In this document: positions 17,786 through 26,502 of the stretch, piece by piece | Position numbering within the stretch: position 1 is the first letter of the stretch | How the letters are laid out: every line of letters begins with the position of its first letter | Assembly: GCA_003162425.1 (NCBI GenBank) | Contig: PMOK01000008.1 | Location: 1-33,200, forward strand | Length of the DNA: 33,200 nucleotides | Direction of reading: 5' to 3' | DNA from: Bryobacterales bacterium | GTDB taxonomy: Bacteria; Acidobacteriota; Terriglobia; Bryobacterales; Bryobacteraceae | Notes under the pieces: generated by a model | What the model was told of the DNA's origin: nothing | The model's database searches: none | What the model saw: only the letters and a program-made list of their open reading frames with translations | Translations under genes and position numbers: made by a program

Positions 17786-18888
17786 ATCTTTGGTGCCGGC
17801 GCACACCCTGCCTTCTCAGCCGTACCGTTCTTCAAGGATTGCAGAAATCCCCGCTGAATCAGTTGTGGGATGCCCTGTCGCGTCAGAAGGACACGGGTAG
17901 GTCCGGCATAATGTCGTGCCTTCAGCGTGTTATAGTCCACCTTGGTTTCTAATGACAGCAGATAGCTTGGAGGCAAGTAGGTAACACTTTGGGTCCGGCT
18001 GACCTCGAGCGCCCAGAGGGTTTGCTCCGTGTGTCCTTCGAAGTCGGCAAATGCGGGATGCGCCAGGTAAGCCTCGCAATTCGCCAGATCGATCACGTCC
18101 GGTGATAAGCGGACCATTCCGACATTAATACTAGGCTGCAGATCGATGCCAAAGTCGGATCTCGCACACGCCAGTGAGAGTGAGTAAGCATCGATGTAGT
18201 CCCTCTGGAACAAGGCCAGTCCATCTTGCGAGGAATCTGTAGACGTTAGTTCCACAGGGTTCTGAAAGAAGAGAACATCGGAGTCGAAAATTACTATCCG
18301 GTGCGCTTGGGCCAGGATCAAGAAATCGGTGAGCTTCTGAACCGTCGGAAGCGCCTTCCGGTATTTTAGTAAGTTCGTCCAGTTGCGCTCTCGTAGGTAG
18401 GGCTCGACGATCTGGTCCGCTTCTGCCTGCAGGATGAGACGCGCGTTAGGGAAATGTGCCCGCAGCCGGCCTTCGAGAACTGGTGTGCTTTCGCCTTGGA
18501 CGTGAACGCAGAGCGGATAAGGATTTCCGGCGTGATGATAAAAACTCTTCAAAGCCCAGATAGCGCACAAATAGTCGCCTGCGTAGCACATCAGATGGAC
18601 GCATAGGTCGCTATCCGGAGTCGGCGTATCAGTATGGACCGGCGGTGTGTCCAAGATCTTGGGCCAGAGTCGCCTGCGATTAAGAGCGGTCCAATATCCT
18701 TCGTGATTCACCCGCAAAAAATGCCTCCATATTGTGCGGGCGCCAATGTAGGCTTTGGATGGCAGAACAGATTCGAGTGCCAAGCGGAATGCGCGAGGTA
18801 GCAAGGTGCTTCTATTTCCTTTGGAAACGTTGAGAAACCGGAAGAATAAACTAGCTCGAGCTGGAAGGCGCGGCGCTACGAAAAGCAA
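17782..18888 (-). CDS. Probable GT-A fold glycosyltransferase, uncharacterised
   Basis: A 368-residue protein I cannot place in a named family. It contains CAIWALKSFYHHAGNPYPLCVHVQ (an N-terminal strand-helix as in GT8/GT24-like enzymes) and IVIFDSDVLFFQNP, a DxD metal-binding motif with the aromatic/Asn-Pro tail typical of GT-A enzymes handling nucleotide sugars. NVGMVRLSPDVIDL and EQTLWALEV fit the later conserved segments of that fold. The only start in frame near the 5' end is TTG at 18888, which makes a 38-bp overlap with the flippase gene; a downstream TTG near 18804 is possible. The stop overlaps the next gene as ATGA. Its position directly after Wzx suggests a sugar-transfer step in EPS assembly. 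Confidence 0.7.
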   Translation of the reverse strand: MLFVAPRLPARASLFFRFLNVSKGNRSTLLPRAFRLALESVLPSKAYIGARTIWRHFLRVNHEGYWTALNRRRLWPKILDTPPVHTDTPTPDSDLCVHLMCYAGDYLCAIWALKSFYHHAGNPYPLCVHVQGESTPVLEGRLRAHFPNARLILQAEADQIVEPYLRERNWTNLLKYRKALPTVQKLTDFLILAQAHRIVIFDSDVLFFQNPVELTSTDSSQDGLALFQRDYIDAYSLSLACARSDFGIDLQPSINVGMVRLSPDVIDLANCEAYLAHPAFADFEGHTEQTLWALEVSRTQSVTYLPPSYLLSLETKVDYNTLKARHYAGPTRVLLTRQGIPQLIQRGFLQSLKNGTAEKAGCAPAPKI

Positions 18889-20398
18889 TATACCGGACCC
18901 TAAAAGACTCGATCACAGGACGAACATAGGTGCCCAACGGACCACGCAGAGCGCTCGGGAACATAACCGCGCAGTATACGGCGGCCGCGGCCACTGTGGT
19001 CGCTGCACCTTCCAGCAGGGTCTTCGGCGACCATCGCGACGCGATCCAGCCGGCCACCCCGGCGAGGAGCGCAAAACGCCACAACCACCCACCCAACATC
19101 GCGGCGGTCAATTGAGCAATCTTTACACCAGCGTCCCGTGCGATAACGGAAAGGTTCAGGGGCAGGCTAACCAGAACCGCACCCGCGATGGATCCCATCA
19201 ATGCCCCGGCCACTCCCCATACCTTCACAAATATGAGGATGGTGGCGGCTGTTACTATCCCGTCCGTAATATTGGTAAGGGAAATCCTGCGCTGGTGTCC
19301 GAAGTAAAACACGCTGTTGGCTGTCATGCCGGTCCAGTGGCGTATCACCAGGTTCAGGAGGAAGAGCACTGAGAGCATGAGCCCGCCGTACTGGTGAGCT
19401 GTTACCCACCAATTCACGAACCAATGGTTCACCAGCAAAACCACGCAGAAGACCAGCCCGCTGAAGAGAAACACGCCCCGGCTCAACGCGATCACCACCT
19501 CGAAGAGCCTCTGGCGCGACTCGCCAGCCTTGAGTTCACAAAGGCCCGGTCCGGCATTGTGCATGAGGATGGTGACCTGATTGCCAAGTACCATGCATAA
19601 TTTGCCGGTGCACGCGTAAGGGACAACCGCGGCTGGCCCGAGAAGCTTGGCGATTATCAATACATCCGTGTTGGCCACAAGCAGCGTGGCCACTTGCGCC
19701 AGGCTCACCCAGAACCCCTGTCCCAGTTGTCTCTTGACTGTTTCCCAGGCCAGACCCGGAAGTTGGCGCGGCACGGTGTTTGGAAATCGCGACCATATGC
19801 GGTATACGAAGAAGGGTGTCAGCACCGTTTGGCCAACCACCCATCCTATGGCCAGTGCGTAGAGTTTCCACTTCATCAATACCAACGCCACTGTGATAGC
19901 AGTACTTAGGGCCCAGCTCACAATCTGCATAGTGTTGGCGAACGCCAGGTCCTGAAGCCCATAAAGCAAAGCAGGAAGAATTCGGAGTGGAAAGGAAACA
20001 ACGAATCCTACCAGAAGAATCGCCAGAGGGCCGCGCAACCCTTGCCAGTCAACCGGTATCACGAACCATATTGCTATTGCTAATGCTATGACGATAGGCA
20101 GCTGGTACAAGACGATCCGCACCGTTTGAGCCACCACCAGAGACAGATCGTGCGCATTTTGGGCGCCACCACCTCGGCCGGTCGCCGCCGCCGCCTCTAC
20201 AGGCAACAACGCCACCACACCGAAGTCGGTAAGCGTCAAGTACAGTAGCAATTGCGTGCCGACAATCCAGAGTCCATAATCGCGCTGGCCCAAAGAACTC
20301 AGGAAAAATGGCGTTAGCCAGATGCCTGTCACCATGATTGCCGCTTGGTACACGTATGTTGGGATCAGTCCCCCAAGAAATCGGCGCGAGCGGCTCAT
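18851..20398 (-). CDS. Wzx-like oligosaccharide flippase
   Basis: A 515-residue polytopic membrane protein of the polysaccharide-exporter (MOP/PST) superfamily. It would flip undecaprenyl-linked repeat units to the periplasm. The N-terminus GGLIPTYVYQAAIMVTGIWLTPFFLSSLG with GQRDYGLWIVGTQLLLYLTLTDFG is the family's first two helices and loop. About twelve to fourteen hydrophobic segments follow, with short charged loops. It has an ATG start at 20398. It is the only flippase in the window, pairing with the Wzy-like protein at 22591-23937 to form a Wzx/Wzy pathway. Confidence 0.9.
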   Translation of the reverse strand: MSRSRRFLGGLIPTYVYQAAIMVTGIWLTPFFLSSLGQRDYGLWIVGTQLLLYLTLTDFGVVALLPVEAAAATGRGGGAQNAHDLSLVVAQTVRIVLYQLPIVIALAIAIWFVIPVDWQGLRGPLAILLVGFVVSFPLRILPALLYGLQDLAFANTMQIVSWALSTAITVALVLMKWKLYALAIGWVVGQTVLTPFFVYRIWSRFPNTVPRQLPGLAWETVKRQLGQGFWVSLAQVATLLVANTDVLIIAKLLGPAAVVPYACTGKLCMVLGNQVTILMHNAGPGLCELKAGESRQRLFEVVIALSRGVFLFSGLVFCVVLLVNHWFVNWWVTAHQYGGLMLSVLFLLNLVIRHWTGMTANSVFYFGHQRRISLTNITDGIVTAATILIFVKVWGVAGALMGSIAGAVLVSLPLNLSVIARDAGVKIAQLTAAMLGGWLWRFALLAGVAGWIASRWSPKTLLEGAATTVAAAAVYCAVMFPSALRGPLGTYVRPVIESFRVRYIAFRSAAPSSSS

Positions 20399-20613
20399 GG
20401 CTTGTTCCCTATTCGGGCGCGCGTCCAGTCTTTGCGTAAGAAAATGGCTACTGGCATGGAATGGCCAACTTGGTCGTCCGGGCTGACTTCTCTTTCCAAT
20501 TCCACGGCGTCCGAACGGTCTCTTCTAAACTTGAATGATGCGGATGCCAGCGCAACATACTGGCTGCTTTGCTCGCATCGGCGGTAAGACAGGCGGGATC
20601 GCCGCGCAATCAA
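20395..20613 (-). CDS. Doubtful small ORF tiling between FkbM and flippase genes
   Basis: A 72-codon frame fills the 211-bp gap exactly. Its TTG start (20613) overlaps the FkbM stop as TTGA and its TGA overlaps the flippase ATG as ATGA, the same junction style used through this operon. The translation is Arg/Ser rich with no motif or membrane segment (it includes EVSPDDQVGHSMPVAIFL), uses rare AGA codons and has no ribosome site. It may be a coupling leader, a gene remnant or chance. Confidence 0.25.
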   Translation of the reverse strand: MIARRSRLSYRRCEQSSQYVALASASFKFRRDRSDAVELEREVSPDDQVGHSMPVAIFLRKDWTRARIGNKP

Positions 20614-21380
20614 GAACTGCTCTTTCTAGCGTACACGTCACCGTATCTCCACCCGCTGGTTTCAACTCTGCGGATGGCTCTCAAAACCGCTTGTGCGCTA
20701 TCCCAACGCGGAAGCTCAAAAGTGAGACGTTCTTCGATGGAAAGGTTGAATTCATATCGACCCAAGCGGGCCAACGCATCAAAGCAACCATCGGTTGTCT
20801 CTGGCGAGTCATCTGGCCGCACCTCAAATGACAACCCCTTGACTGGATGGCTTAGACCGGCTAACACTTCCGCTTCAAACCCCTCCACGTCAATCTTGAT
20901 AAAACCCGGATTGCCGTGCTTCTCTACCAACGCATCCATTGTGACGATGGCTATTTTCTCAGTGCGATCCCATTGGAACCCGTTATTTTGTTTTCGCTGA
21001 CTCTGGATGAATTCAGTTGAGAACGACGAGCACGCGTTGGCCGTGCAGACGTAAAAGGGGAGTTCACCCGCCTTGCTGCCGACCCCAACCGCTTCGACCT
21101 TCACAGGAGAGTGTCGGAATATGCTTTCCAAGCGGCTGGCGAGAGCCTGGTTGGGCTCGACCGCAACAACTCGCGCGCCCATCTGGACGAATAACTCGGT
21201 CCGATCTCCGTGATTAGCACCCACGTCGAATACAAGATCACCCGGAGATACGAATTCCGAATAAAGCCGGCGCCAGCGATCTGCACGTCTCCCGAGCTCA
21301 GGCCGAAAATAGCGATTCCTGAGCAGCCGCACTTGGCGGTACAAGCCCAAGCTACTTAGCGTGTCGCGTACGAAATCCAT
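20610..21380 (-). CDS. FkbM family SAM-dependent methyltransferase (second copy)
   Basis: A 256-residue FkbM-type O-methyltransferase. The ATG at 21380 has GGAGG 8 nt upstream, which decides the start over the TTG 24 nt further up. SAM motif I is LVFDVGANHGDRTELF, followed by RVVAVEPNQALASRL, and the family signature is GFIKIDVEGFEAEVLAGL. AIVTMDALVEKHG is the segment before it. The C-terminal part (RPDDSPETTDGCFDAL) is typical. It lies between the GT2 gene and the flippase. With the other FkbM and the class I enzyme it makes three methyltransferases in one locus, implying a heavily O-methylated polymer. Confidence 0.9.
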   Translation of the reverse strand: MDFVRDTLSSLGLYRQVRLLRNRYFRPELGRRADRWRRLYSEFVSPGDLVFDVGANHGDRTELFVQMGARVVAVEPNQALASRLESIFRHSPVKVEAVGVGSKAGELPFYVCTANACSSFSTEFIQSQRKQNNGFQWDRTEKIAIVTMDALVEKHGNPGFIKIDVEGFEAEVLAGLSHPVKGLSFEVRPDDSPETTDGCFDALARLGRYEFNLSIEERLTFELPRWDSAQAVLRAIRRVETSGWRYGDVYARKSSS

Positions 21381-21440
21381 TGTTTCAACCTCCGGGATGG
21401 CCAAACCGCCGAAAGAAAATCCCCTCTGCCTGGCAAAAGA

Positions 21441-22508
21441 CTACGGCTGCGTGCGGGGCTGGCGATCATTCCGTTTAAACATCTCTCGATACTCCTGGCG
21501 ATAGCTCCACAGCGCACTGAGCCGGCCGCGGTAGGTAACTAAGCGAAGGAGCCGGTCGTCGCGCTGTGTGGCGCTTTGAAACGGCTGCCACACCATCAGC
21601 CGGTAACGAATTATCTGCAAACACACGTTACTGATTTGAGCCCACCAGGACCTTAGAATCTGTCTGGGCCAAATCGACCGCGCCACAGGCAGGCGATACG
21701 CATCCAACTTTACGCTGACCGCGCCGGCAGCATAACAGAGGCGCCGAAGGTAATCCCACGATAAGCGGCCAGCGGGAAGGTAGTGCCGGAAATGGAGCCC
21801 GGTATGACGATACATCTTTCCACCAGCCAGTTTGATCAATTCGGATAGCTCGACGTCTTCGCCTGCGTCGAGCGTGTTCCCCCGGCGCCCGCTCACCAAG
21901 AACGGCAGGCTCCTTATCCGATCGAACGTCTCCCGGCGATAAGCGGCGCCCGCAGTCCACAGAAAGGGCTCCTCCCTTAACACCGGTTGAGCATCGGCTG
22001 GCCCGTTAACCGCGTACCAGCCCTGATATCGAGCCAGCCATGCAGGTTCCGAGCCTTCGCATTGGGCCGTGCTCATACCGCCCAAGGCAGATATTTCGGG
22101 GTTCTTCCGAAGAGTCTCCGCTACCAGCCTCAGATAGTTGGGATCGAGCCAATTGTCGTCATCCACAAATAGGACCGTTTCACAACGGGCCTCCGCCATG
22201 CCACGTTGACGCGCGTAGATTGTCCCGAGTTGAGGTTCATTCACAACACGCACCGTGAGATGCGGGTGCTCTCGTGCAAATTCCGCGATGAGCTTGGCGG
22301 TCCCGTCCGAAGAAGCATTATCCACCGCAAGAATCTCCCATTCCAACCCCTTAGGAATCTCTTGTGCTTCCAGGTGACCAAGCGTCTCCGGCAACCGTTT
22401 CGCACTATTGTGGCAGCAAAGCACCACCGAGATCGAAGGTAGACTCAAATGCGGCTTCGTCATCGATTCTCGAGCAAGCACCGCGTAGTCTTTCTGTGCA
22501 AGACTCAT
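21441..22508 (-). CDS. GT2 family glycosyltransferase
   Basis: An inverting GT-A glycosyltransferase of about 355 residues, the only GT2 in the window. It shows SISVVLCCHNSAKRLPETL (nucleotide-binding strand), LAVDNASSDGTAKLI, VLFVDDDNWLDPNYL (metal-binding Asp cluster) and AGEDVELSELIKLAGGKMY (catalytic ED region). Several starts are possible: ATG 22535, 22508 or 22463. None has a clear ribosome site; I use 22508, while 22463 (MTKPHLSLP) would put the start closest to the domain. The C-terminal 70 residues are basic and aromatic, suggesting membrane association. It lies 60 bp before the FkbM gene. Confidence 0.9.
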   Translation of the reverse strand: MSLAQKDYAVLARESMTKPHLSLPSISVVLCCHNSAKRLPETLGHLEAQEIPKGLEWEILAVDNASSDGTAKLIAEFAREHPHLTVRVVNEPQLGTIYARQRGMAEARCETVLFVDDDNWLDPNYLRLVAETLRKNPEISALGGMSTAQCEGSEPAWLARYQGWYAVNGPADAQPVLREEPFLWTAGAAYRRETFDRIRSLPFLVSGRRGNTLDAGEDVELSELIKLAGGKMYRHTGLHFRHYLPAGRLSWDYLRRLCYAAGAVSVKLDAYRLPVARSIWPRQILRSWWAQISNVCLQIIRYRLMVWQPFQSATQRDDRLLRLVTYRGRLSALWSYRQEYREMFKRNDRQPRTQP

Positions 22509-22590
22509 CCAGCCGCAGCCGCGCCAACTCGGCATTCTTGCCCGCGGCGAACCGGGGCGCCAAATTCACGCCCAGCCTTCCTATACACAG

Positions 22591-23937
22591 TCATCGTTGC
22601 AGGATGCGCACATCGGTGGCCCGGCCCACGGCCTGCAGAGGGTGGCGCATTCGAGTCGTTAGCATCACCTCAGACGGCTCGGGTGGAGAGGTTGGCCATC
22701 CCGCTCCGATCATTATCAGAACCGTTCCCGGAATCGAGGTTAACAATCCTGTTCCTATCCAGGCCGTTCCAAAACCAATCGCGGTCAGACACCACGTCAA
22801 CCTCCGGCTAGTTGCCCAGTATCCGTTGGAAAACGCGAATCGCCCCTGATAGAAGAACCAGCCCAGGAAGCTTAACCATAGAAGCAAGCCGATGATACCT
22901 TGCTCACTGAGGATTCTGGCATATTCATTTTCCATTCCGATAGGGTTCCTCACTTGACCCTCCAAGAAATACGGAACACTGGTCCCCCCTCCCCCTAACC
23001 CGTTCCCCATCGGATATTCCGTGAGAATCTCGAAGAAACCTCGATTTACGCTGCCGGCAATCCGCTCGGTGATGGTGTCCGCGTCATCCAGGGATTTGAA
23101 TCGCTGGAATCGCGCATTGCTCAAGGCGGCGTAGCCCACAATGCCTATGATCAGAACAAAAAAAACTCGCTGCGGAGCTTTCATCTTGGTCTTGAACAAA
23201 ACGAAGCCGACCATTCCGCAAGCGATTATGAAATTCGACCGGGTCGCCGACATGAGCATGCCCATCAGGACAACGGGGATACCGATCACACCCAAAATAC
23301 GGAGGATGCGTTTCTCTGCTTCCATCCATAATCCAATTAGAAAGGGTAAAGTTCCGACCATAGTGCCTCCAAAAGCATGCGCGCTCGTGAAGGTCGATGG
23401 GATCCGCAGGTAACCGCCCGCAACATCGCCGCTGGCGTACATAATTTGCGTCACGGGGCTCAGAGGGAAGAAACGTGGGACGCCGAGGAAGTATTCCGCC
23501 ACAGCGAACCCGAAGGCTACCAGGTCAAGCAATGCCAGCCCGACCGCCAGTTCCATCAGGTCCTTTCGTTTCAACTGGCTGGCTAGCCACACGAGCGGAA
23601 TGAAGAACACATTTCCACGAAGTCCTACCAGAGAAACCAAGAGGGGTTGGAACGGCAGCGCGACCAGCATTACCGGCCATAGAACCAGCAGCAACGTCCA
23701 TACTCGAGCCGCTGTGGAAGACTTTCGGCTCGAACCAGATTTATTCCAAAACGACAGGTACAGGCCCAGCAGCCCGGCATCAAAAATGAAATGAGCGAAT
23801 GTAGTGAGCAGATTCGCCCGCAGTATCCCGTAGAAATAACCGAAAGCCAGCAGGACCACGAGACCTTGGCCGAGCGAGCGTCGTCCTGCCCAGTAGCAGG
23901 CCAGGAAAGCCGCAGCGCAAAGAGCAATAGCAATCAC
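22591..23937 (-). CDS. O-antigen ligase / Wzy-like polymerase
   Basis: A 448-residue polytopic membrane protein with some ten to twelve hydrophobic helices and the large periplasmic loop of the O-antigen ligase/polymerase superfamily. The conserved end of that loop is visible as EILTEYPMGNGLGGGG and NEYARILSEQGIIGLLLWL, the typical Wzy_C segment. In this setting, with a flippase and a Wzc-like co-polymerase, it most likely polymerises EPS repeat units in the periplasm. The start appears to be GTG at 23937; no strong ribosome site is visible. It lies in one of the looser stretches of the operon (114 bp before, about 80 bp after). Confidence 0.88.
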   Translation of the reverse strand: MIAIALCAAAFLACYWAGRRSLGQGLVVLLAFGYFYGILRANLLTTFAHFIFDAGLLGLYLSFWNKSGSSRKSSTAARVWTLLLVLWPVMLVALPFQPLLVSLVGLRGNVFFIPLVWLASQLKRKDLMELAVGLALLDLVAFGFAVAEYFLGVPRFFPLSPVTQIMYASGDVAGGYLRIPSTFTSAHAFGGTMVGTLPFLIGLWMEAEKRILRILGVIGIPVVLMGMLMSATRSNFIIACGMVGFVLFKTKMKAPQRVFFVLIIGIVGYAALSNARFQRFKSLDDADTITERIAGSVNRGFFEILTEYPMGNGLGGGGTSVPYFLEGQVRNPIGMENEYARILSEQGIIGLLLWLSFLGWFFYQGRFAFSNGYWATSRRLTWCLTAIGFGTAWIGTGLLTSIPGTVLIMIGAGWPTSPPEPSEVMLTTRMRHPLQAVGRATDVRILQR

Positions 23938-24051
23938 TTGCTGTTTAGTTTCTGGCGCAAGGCCGGCACATTGGTTGCAAGCTCAATCTGGAAGAACCTG
24001 GATGGGGCCGGCGACAGGCGATTTTCGAACCATGAAATAACCATGGCTTTG

Positions 24052-25257
24052 TTATGACCAACCACCATGGCCCGTCTTATCTTCGGACACCTCTCTTAAC
24101 TTCTCCATTTGCGTTGTTGGATCGCACAGCCAACGCGCGCGTGCCACGCCTGCCTCCCCTAGTCGCTGGCGCACTTCAGGCGATTCAATCAATAGCCGTA
24201 GTGATCCAGCCAGTGCATCGGTATCACCAGGAGCTACCAATAATCCGCAGCTATCGTCGACAATTTCCAGAACCCCTCCAATAGCTGAACTGATCACTGG
24301 GCGCCCTGCCCACAGCGCTTCGACAAACACCAGACCGAACCCTTCCGGTGCTTGGTTAGGTTGGCTATAAATGTCCGCGCCTGCCAACAGTTTCGGTACA
24401 TCTGCCCGTTCACCCAGAAATCTCACACGCTCGGCAATGCCTAATTGATACGCAGTCTCCTGCAATTCTCTGAAGTATTTCTCCTCTTGGCGGGTCTGTG
24501 GACCACCGGCTATCCAGCAAACCCACTTCGGAGCCGCCATGAGTTGCGCTAGCGCGCGAAGATGAACAAGTTGGCCCTTCAAAGGTTCTAAGCGGCTCAC
24601 CTGCAGAATCACTGCTGTATCATCGTCAACGCCTTGCTCGTGCCGCACAGCCGCGCGACAGCGATCTGCTTCCGCTAGGTCCACCAGGGCCATCGGGCAG
24701 TAGATGACCTGTGTTGGAGTTTTCGGATAATGATCTCTTAAATTAGCGGCAGTAAAGCGGCTATTCGCAATTGCAAGATCGGGTGTGGTACGGCGCGCGA
24801 TACGCTCTAGCCAGTGCTCTCCACTTTGGAAACCGTGCGCCCATAACGCCACTCTTTGCTGTAACCCTCGCGCTACTCCGCCGAAGAGCACCAGCGACCA
24901 TGCCATATGGCAGATCACCAAGTCGAAGTGTTCCTTTTGCAGTACCTGCCGCAAAAGCCTGCGAGCGCGCCATACCGTCCATGGACGGCTGATTCGCGTC
25001 TCTCCAAGCATATACACTGGAACGCCTGCGGCCATCAACTCCCGGCTCGACCGGCCCTCGTAACAGGTTGCGAAATGTGGCTCCAGGCCGGGACACACAT
25101 GTCGCATTGCGGCGAGCGTGGTTAGCAGGGTTTCCACGCCCCCGTACAGATTGCCAGCGTTCACATGGAGCACACGCACGCGCCGACTAGCGCCGGATAC
25201 AACGCGCTTTCGGGTGACGTCGCTCAGTTCTAGGTTCACGTCGTTGGCGGATTTCAA
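24052..25257 (-). CDS. GT4 family glycosyltransferase
   Basis: A 401-residue GT-B glycosyltransferase. VRVLHVNAGNLYGGVETLL begins the acceptor domain and IANSRFTAANLRDHYPKTPTQVIYCP ends it. ILQVSRLEPLKGQLVHLRAL and EGFGLVFVEALWAGRPVI provide the donor site with intact EX7E. A TTG start at 25257 overlaps the previous stop as TTGA; no ATG precedes the conserved region. The N-terminal 25 residues before the fold are polar and probably disordered. Confidence 0.9.
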   Translation of the reverse strand: MKSANDVNLELSDVTRKRVVSGASRRVRVLHVNAGNLYGGVETLLTTLAAMRHVCPGLEPHFATCYEGRSSRELMAAGVPVYMLGETRISRPWTVWRARRLLRQVLQKEHFDLVICHMAWSLVLFGGVARGLQQRVALWAHGFQSGEHWLERIARRTTPDLAIANSRFTAANLRDHYPKTPTQVIYCPMALVDLAEADRCRAAVRHEQGVDDDTAVILQVSRLEPLKGQLVHLRALAQLMAAPKWVCWIAGGPQTRQEEKYFRELQETAYQLGIAERVRFLGERADVPKLLAGADIYSQPNQAPEGFGLVFVEALWAGRPVISSAIGGVLEIVDDSCGLLVAPGDTDALAGSLRLLIESPEVRQRLGEAGVARARWLCDPTTQMEKLREVSEDKTGHGGWS

Positions 25258-26501
25258 TTGCTAACTGCCGGTAGAGACTTTCGTGCTTCGGGTTCAGGCC
25301 GTATCCCGGCTGGCTGAGCTTTGATCTCGCGGTACACAGCCAGCAGTTCTTTGGCAAGCCGCTCCCTCTTATACAATCGTTCCGCAGTCATACGGCCGGC
25401 CGCGCCCAACCGGGACCGTAACCCTTCGTCATTCGACAGCCGCTCTATCTGCTGCGCTAGGATTGTCGAGTCTGCGGGTGGATGCGCCAAGGCGTTCTGA
25501 CCATCCTTGAAGAGTTCCGAAGCTCCACCTGCCTGGCTGGCAATCACCGCTCTACCGCAGGCCATCGCTTCGATAATCACCATCCCAAATGGTTCCGGCT
25601 GCGTGCTGGCGTGCACAACCAAGTCCAATGAGCGCATTGCCGCCGCCGTATTCTCGAGGAATCCCGTGAAACCCACCTTGCCGCTGAGTCCTAAATTGTC
25701 CGCCTCTTGCCGCAAATCGGCGAGGGTCCGCTGGCTGCCTTCCGTTTGATAGATGGGACCTCCGATAATATATCCGCGAACAGGCACACCCGCGGATAAG
25801 CGCGCTAATGCCTTCAGGAAAACCGTGTGTCCCTTCCAGCGCGCGAAGGTTGCCACTAAACCCGCCCGAATAGTGCCGGCCGGTGCGGGCCCAAGCCCGG
25901 CAGCCGCGTCCAGGTCCAGTTTCTCTCCAGTGGGTGAAAACCGATCCAAATCGACGGCGTTGTAAATCGCCACGATACGCAGCTCTTTGAATAGCGACTG
26001 CAGGTCTAATGCTACACTCTTCGAGTTTGCGACCGCTACGGTGCAAGACCTGCGAAAAATGCCCAAGAGAGAATTCATGAGCCGGCGCGAACTCACGTAA
26101 TCATGAATGTGCCACACGACCGGCGTCCGGTGCGGGCGCGACCACGCGCCTAGCAAATGCATCTTGAACCCATTGGTATGAATGATGTCCGGCCTTATCC
26201 GACGCAACCAGTCCGCCAGATTGCGTGTATATCTCAAGGTTGGAATTGCTGTTTTCAATAGGGACCAGAGGGCCTTTAGGCCTCCACCGGCATCCCCGAG
26301 TCGCGCCAGTCCCGGCGGAAAAGGTCGTAATACGACGTTCACTCCCAGGTCGCGCGCAATCGCCGCGAGGGGACCATCTTCGCCCAGCACCAGCCAGAGC
26401 TCCCACGCCGGTTCTGCGGCTCGAACGGCGGCAAGCAGCTCCCGCAGACTGGTCTCGGCACCGCCCAGCTTGCCGCAAGGATTCAAGTAAATGATTCTCA
26501 C
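25254..26501 (-). CDS. GT4 family glycosyltransferase
   Basis: A 415-residue GT-B enzyme. I place the start at GTG 26501 (MRIIYLNPCGKLGGAETSL), one base after the EpsI TAA, rather than TTG 26531 inside epsI. Motifs include DIIHTNGFKMHLLG, VVWHIHDYVSSR, VAIYNAVDLDRF, ATFARWKGHTVFLKAL and EX7E in TQPEPFGMVIIEAMACGRAVI. It is the first glycosyltransferase after the exosortase pair and therefore probably expressed early, but no evidence ties it to a particular sugar. Confidence 0.9.
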   Translation of the reverse strand: MRIIYLNPCGKLGGAETSLRELLAAVRAAEPAWELWLVLGEDGPLAAIARDLGVNVVLRPFPPGLARLGDAGGGLKALWSLLKTAIPTLRYTRNLADWLRRIRPDIIHTNGFKMHLLGAWSRPHRTPVVWHIHDYVSSRRLMNSLLGIFRRSCTVAVANSKSVALDLQSLFKELRIVAIYNAVDLDRFSPTGEKLDLDAAAGLGPAPAGTIRAGLVATFARWKGHTVFLKALARLSAGVPVRGYIIGGPIYQTEGSQRTLADLRQEADNLGLSGKVGFTGFLENTAAAMRSLDLVVHASTQPEPFGMVIIEAMACGRAVIASQAGGASELFKDGQNALAHPPADSTILAQQIERLSNDEGLRSRLGAAGRMTAERLYKRERLAKELLAVYREIKAQPAGIRPEPEARKSLPAVSN

Positions 26502-26502
26502 G

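Noticed and set aside
5430..21380. The two FkbM genes as a recent duplication
   Set aside because: Outside motif I and the DVxGFE signature the proteins differ throughout, so they are distant paralogues.
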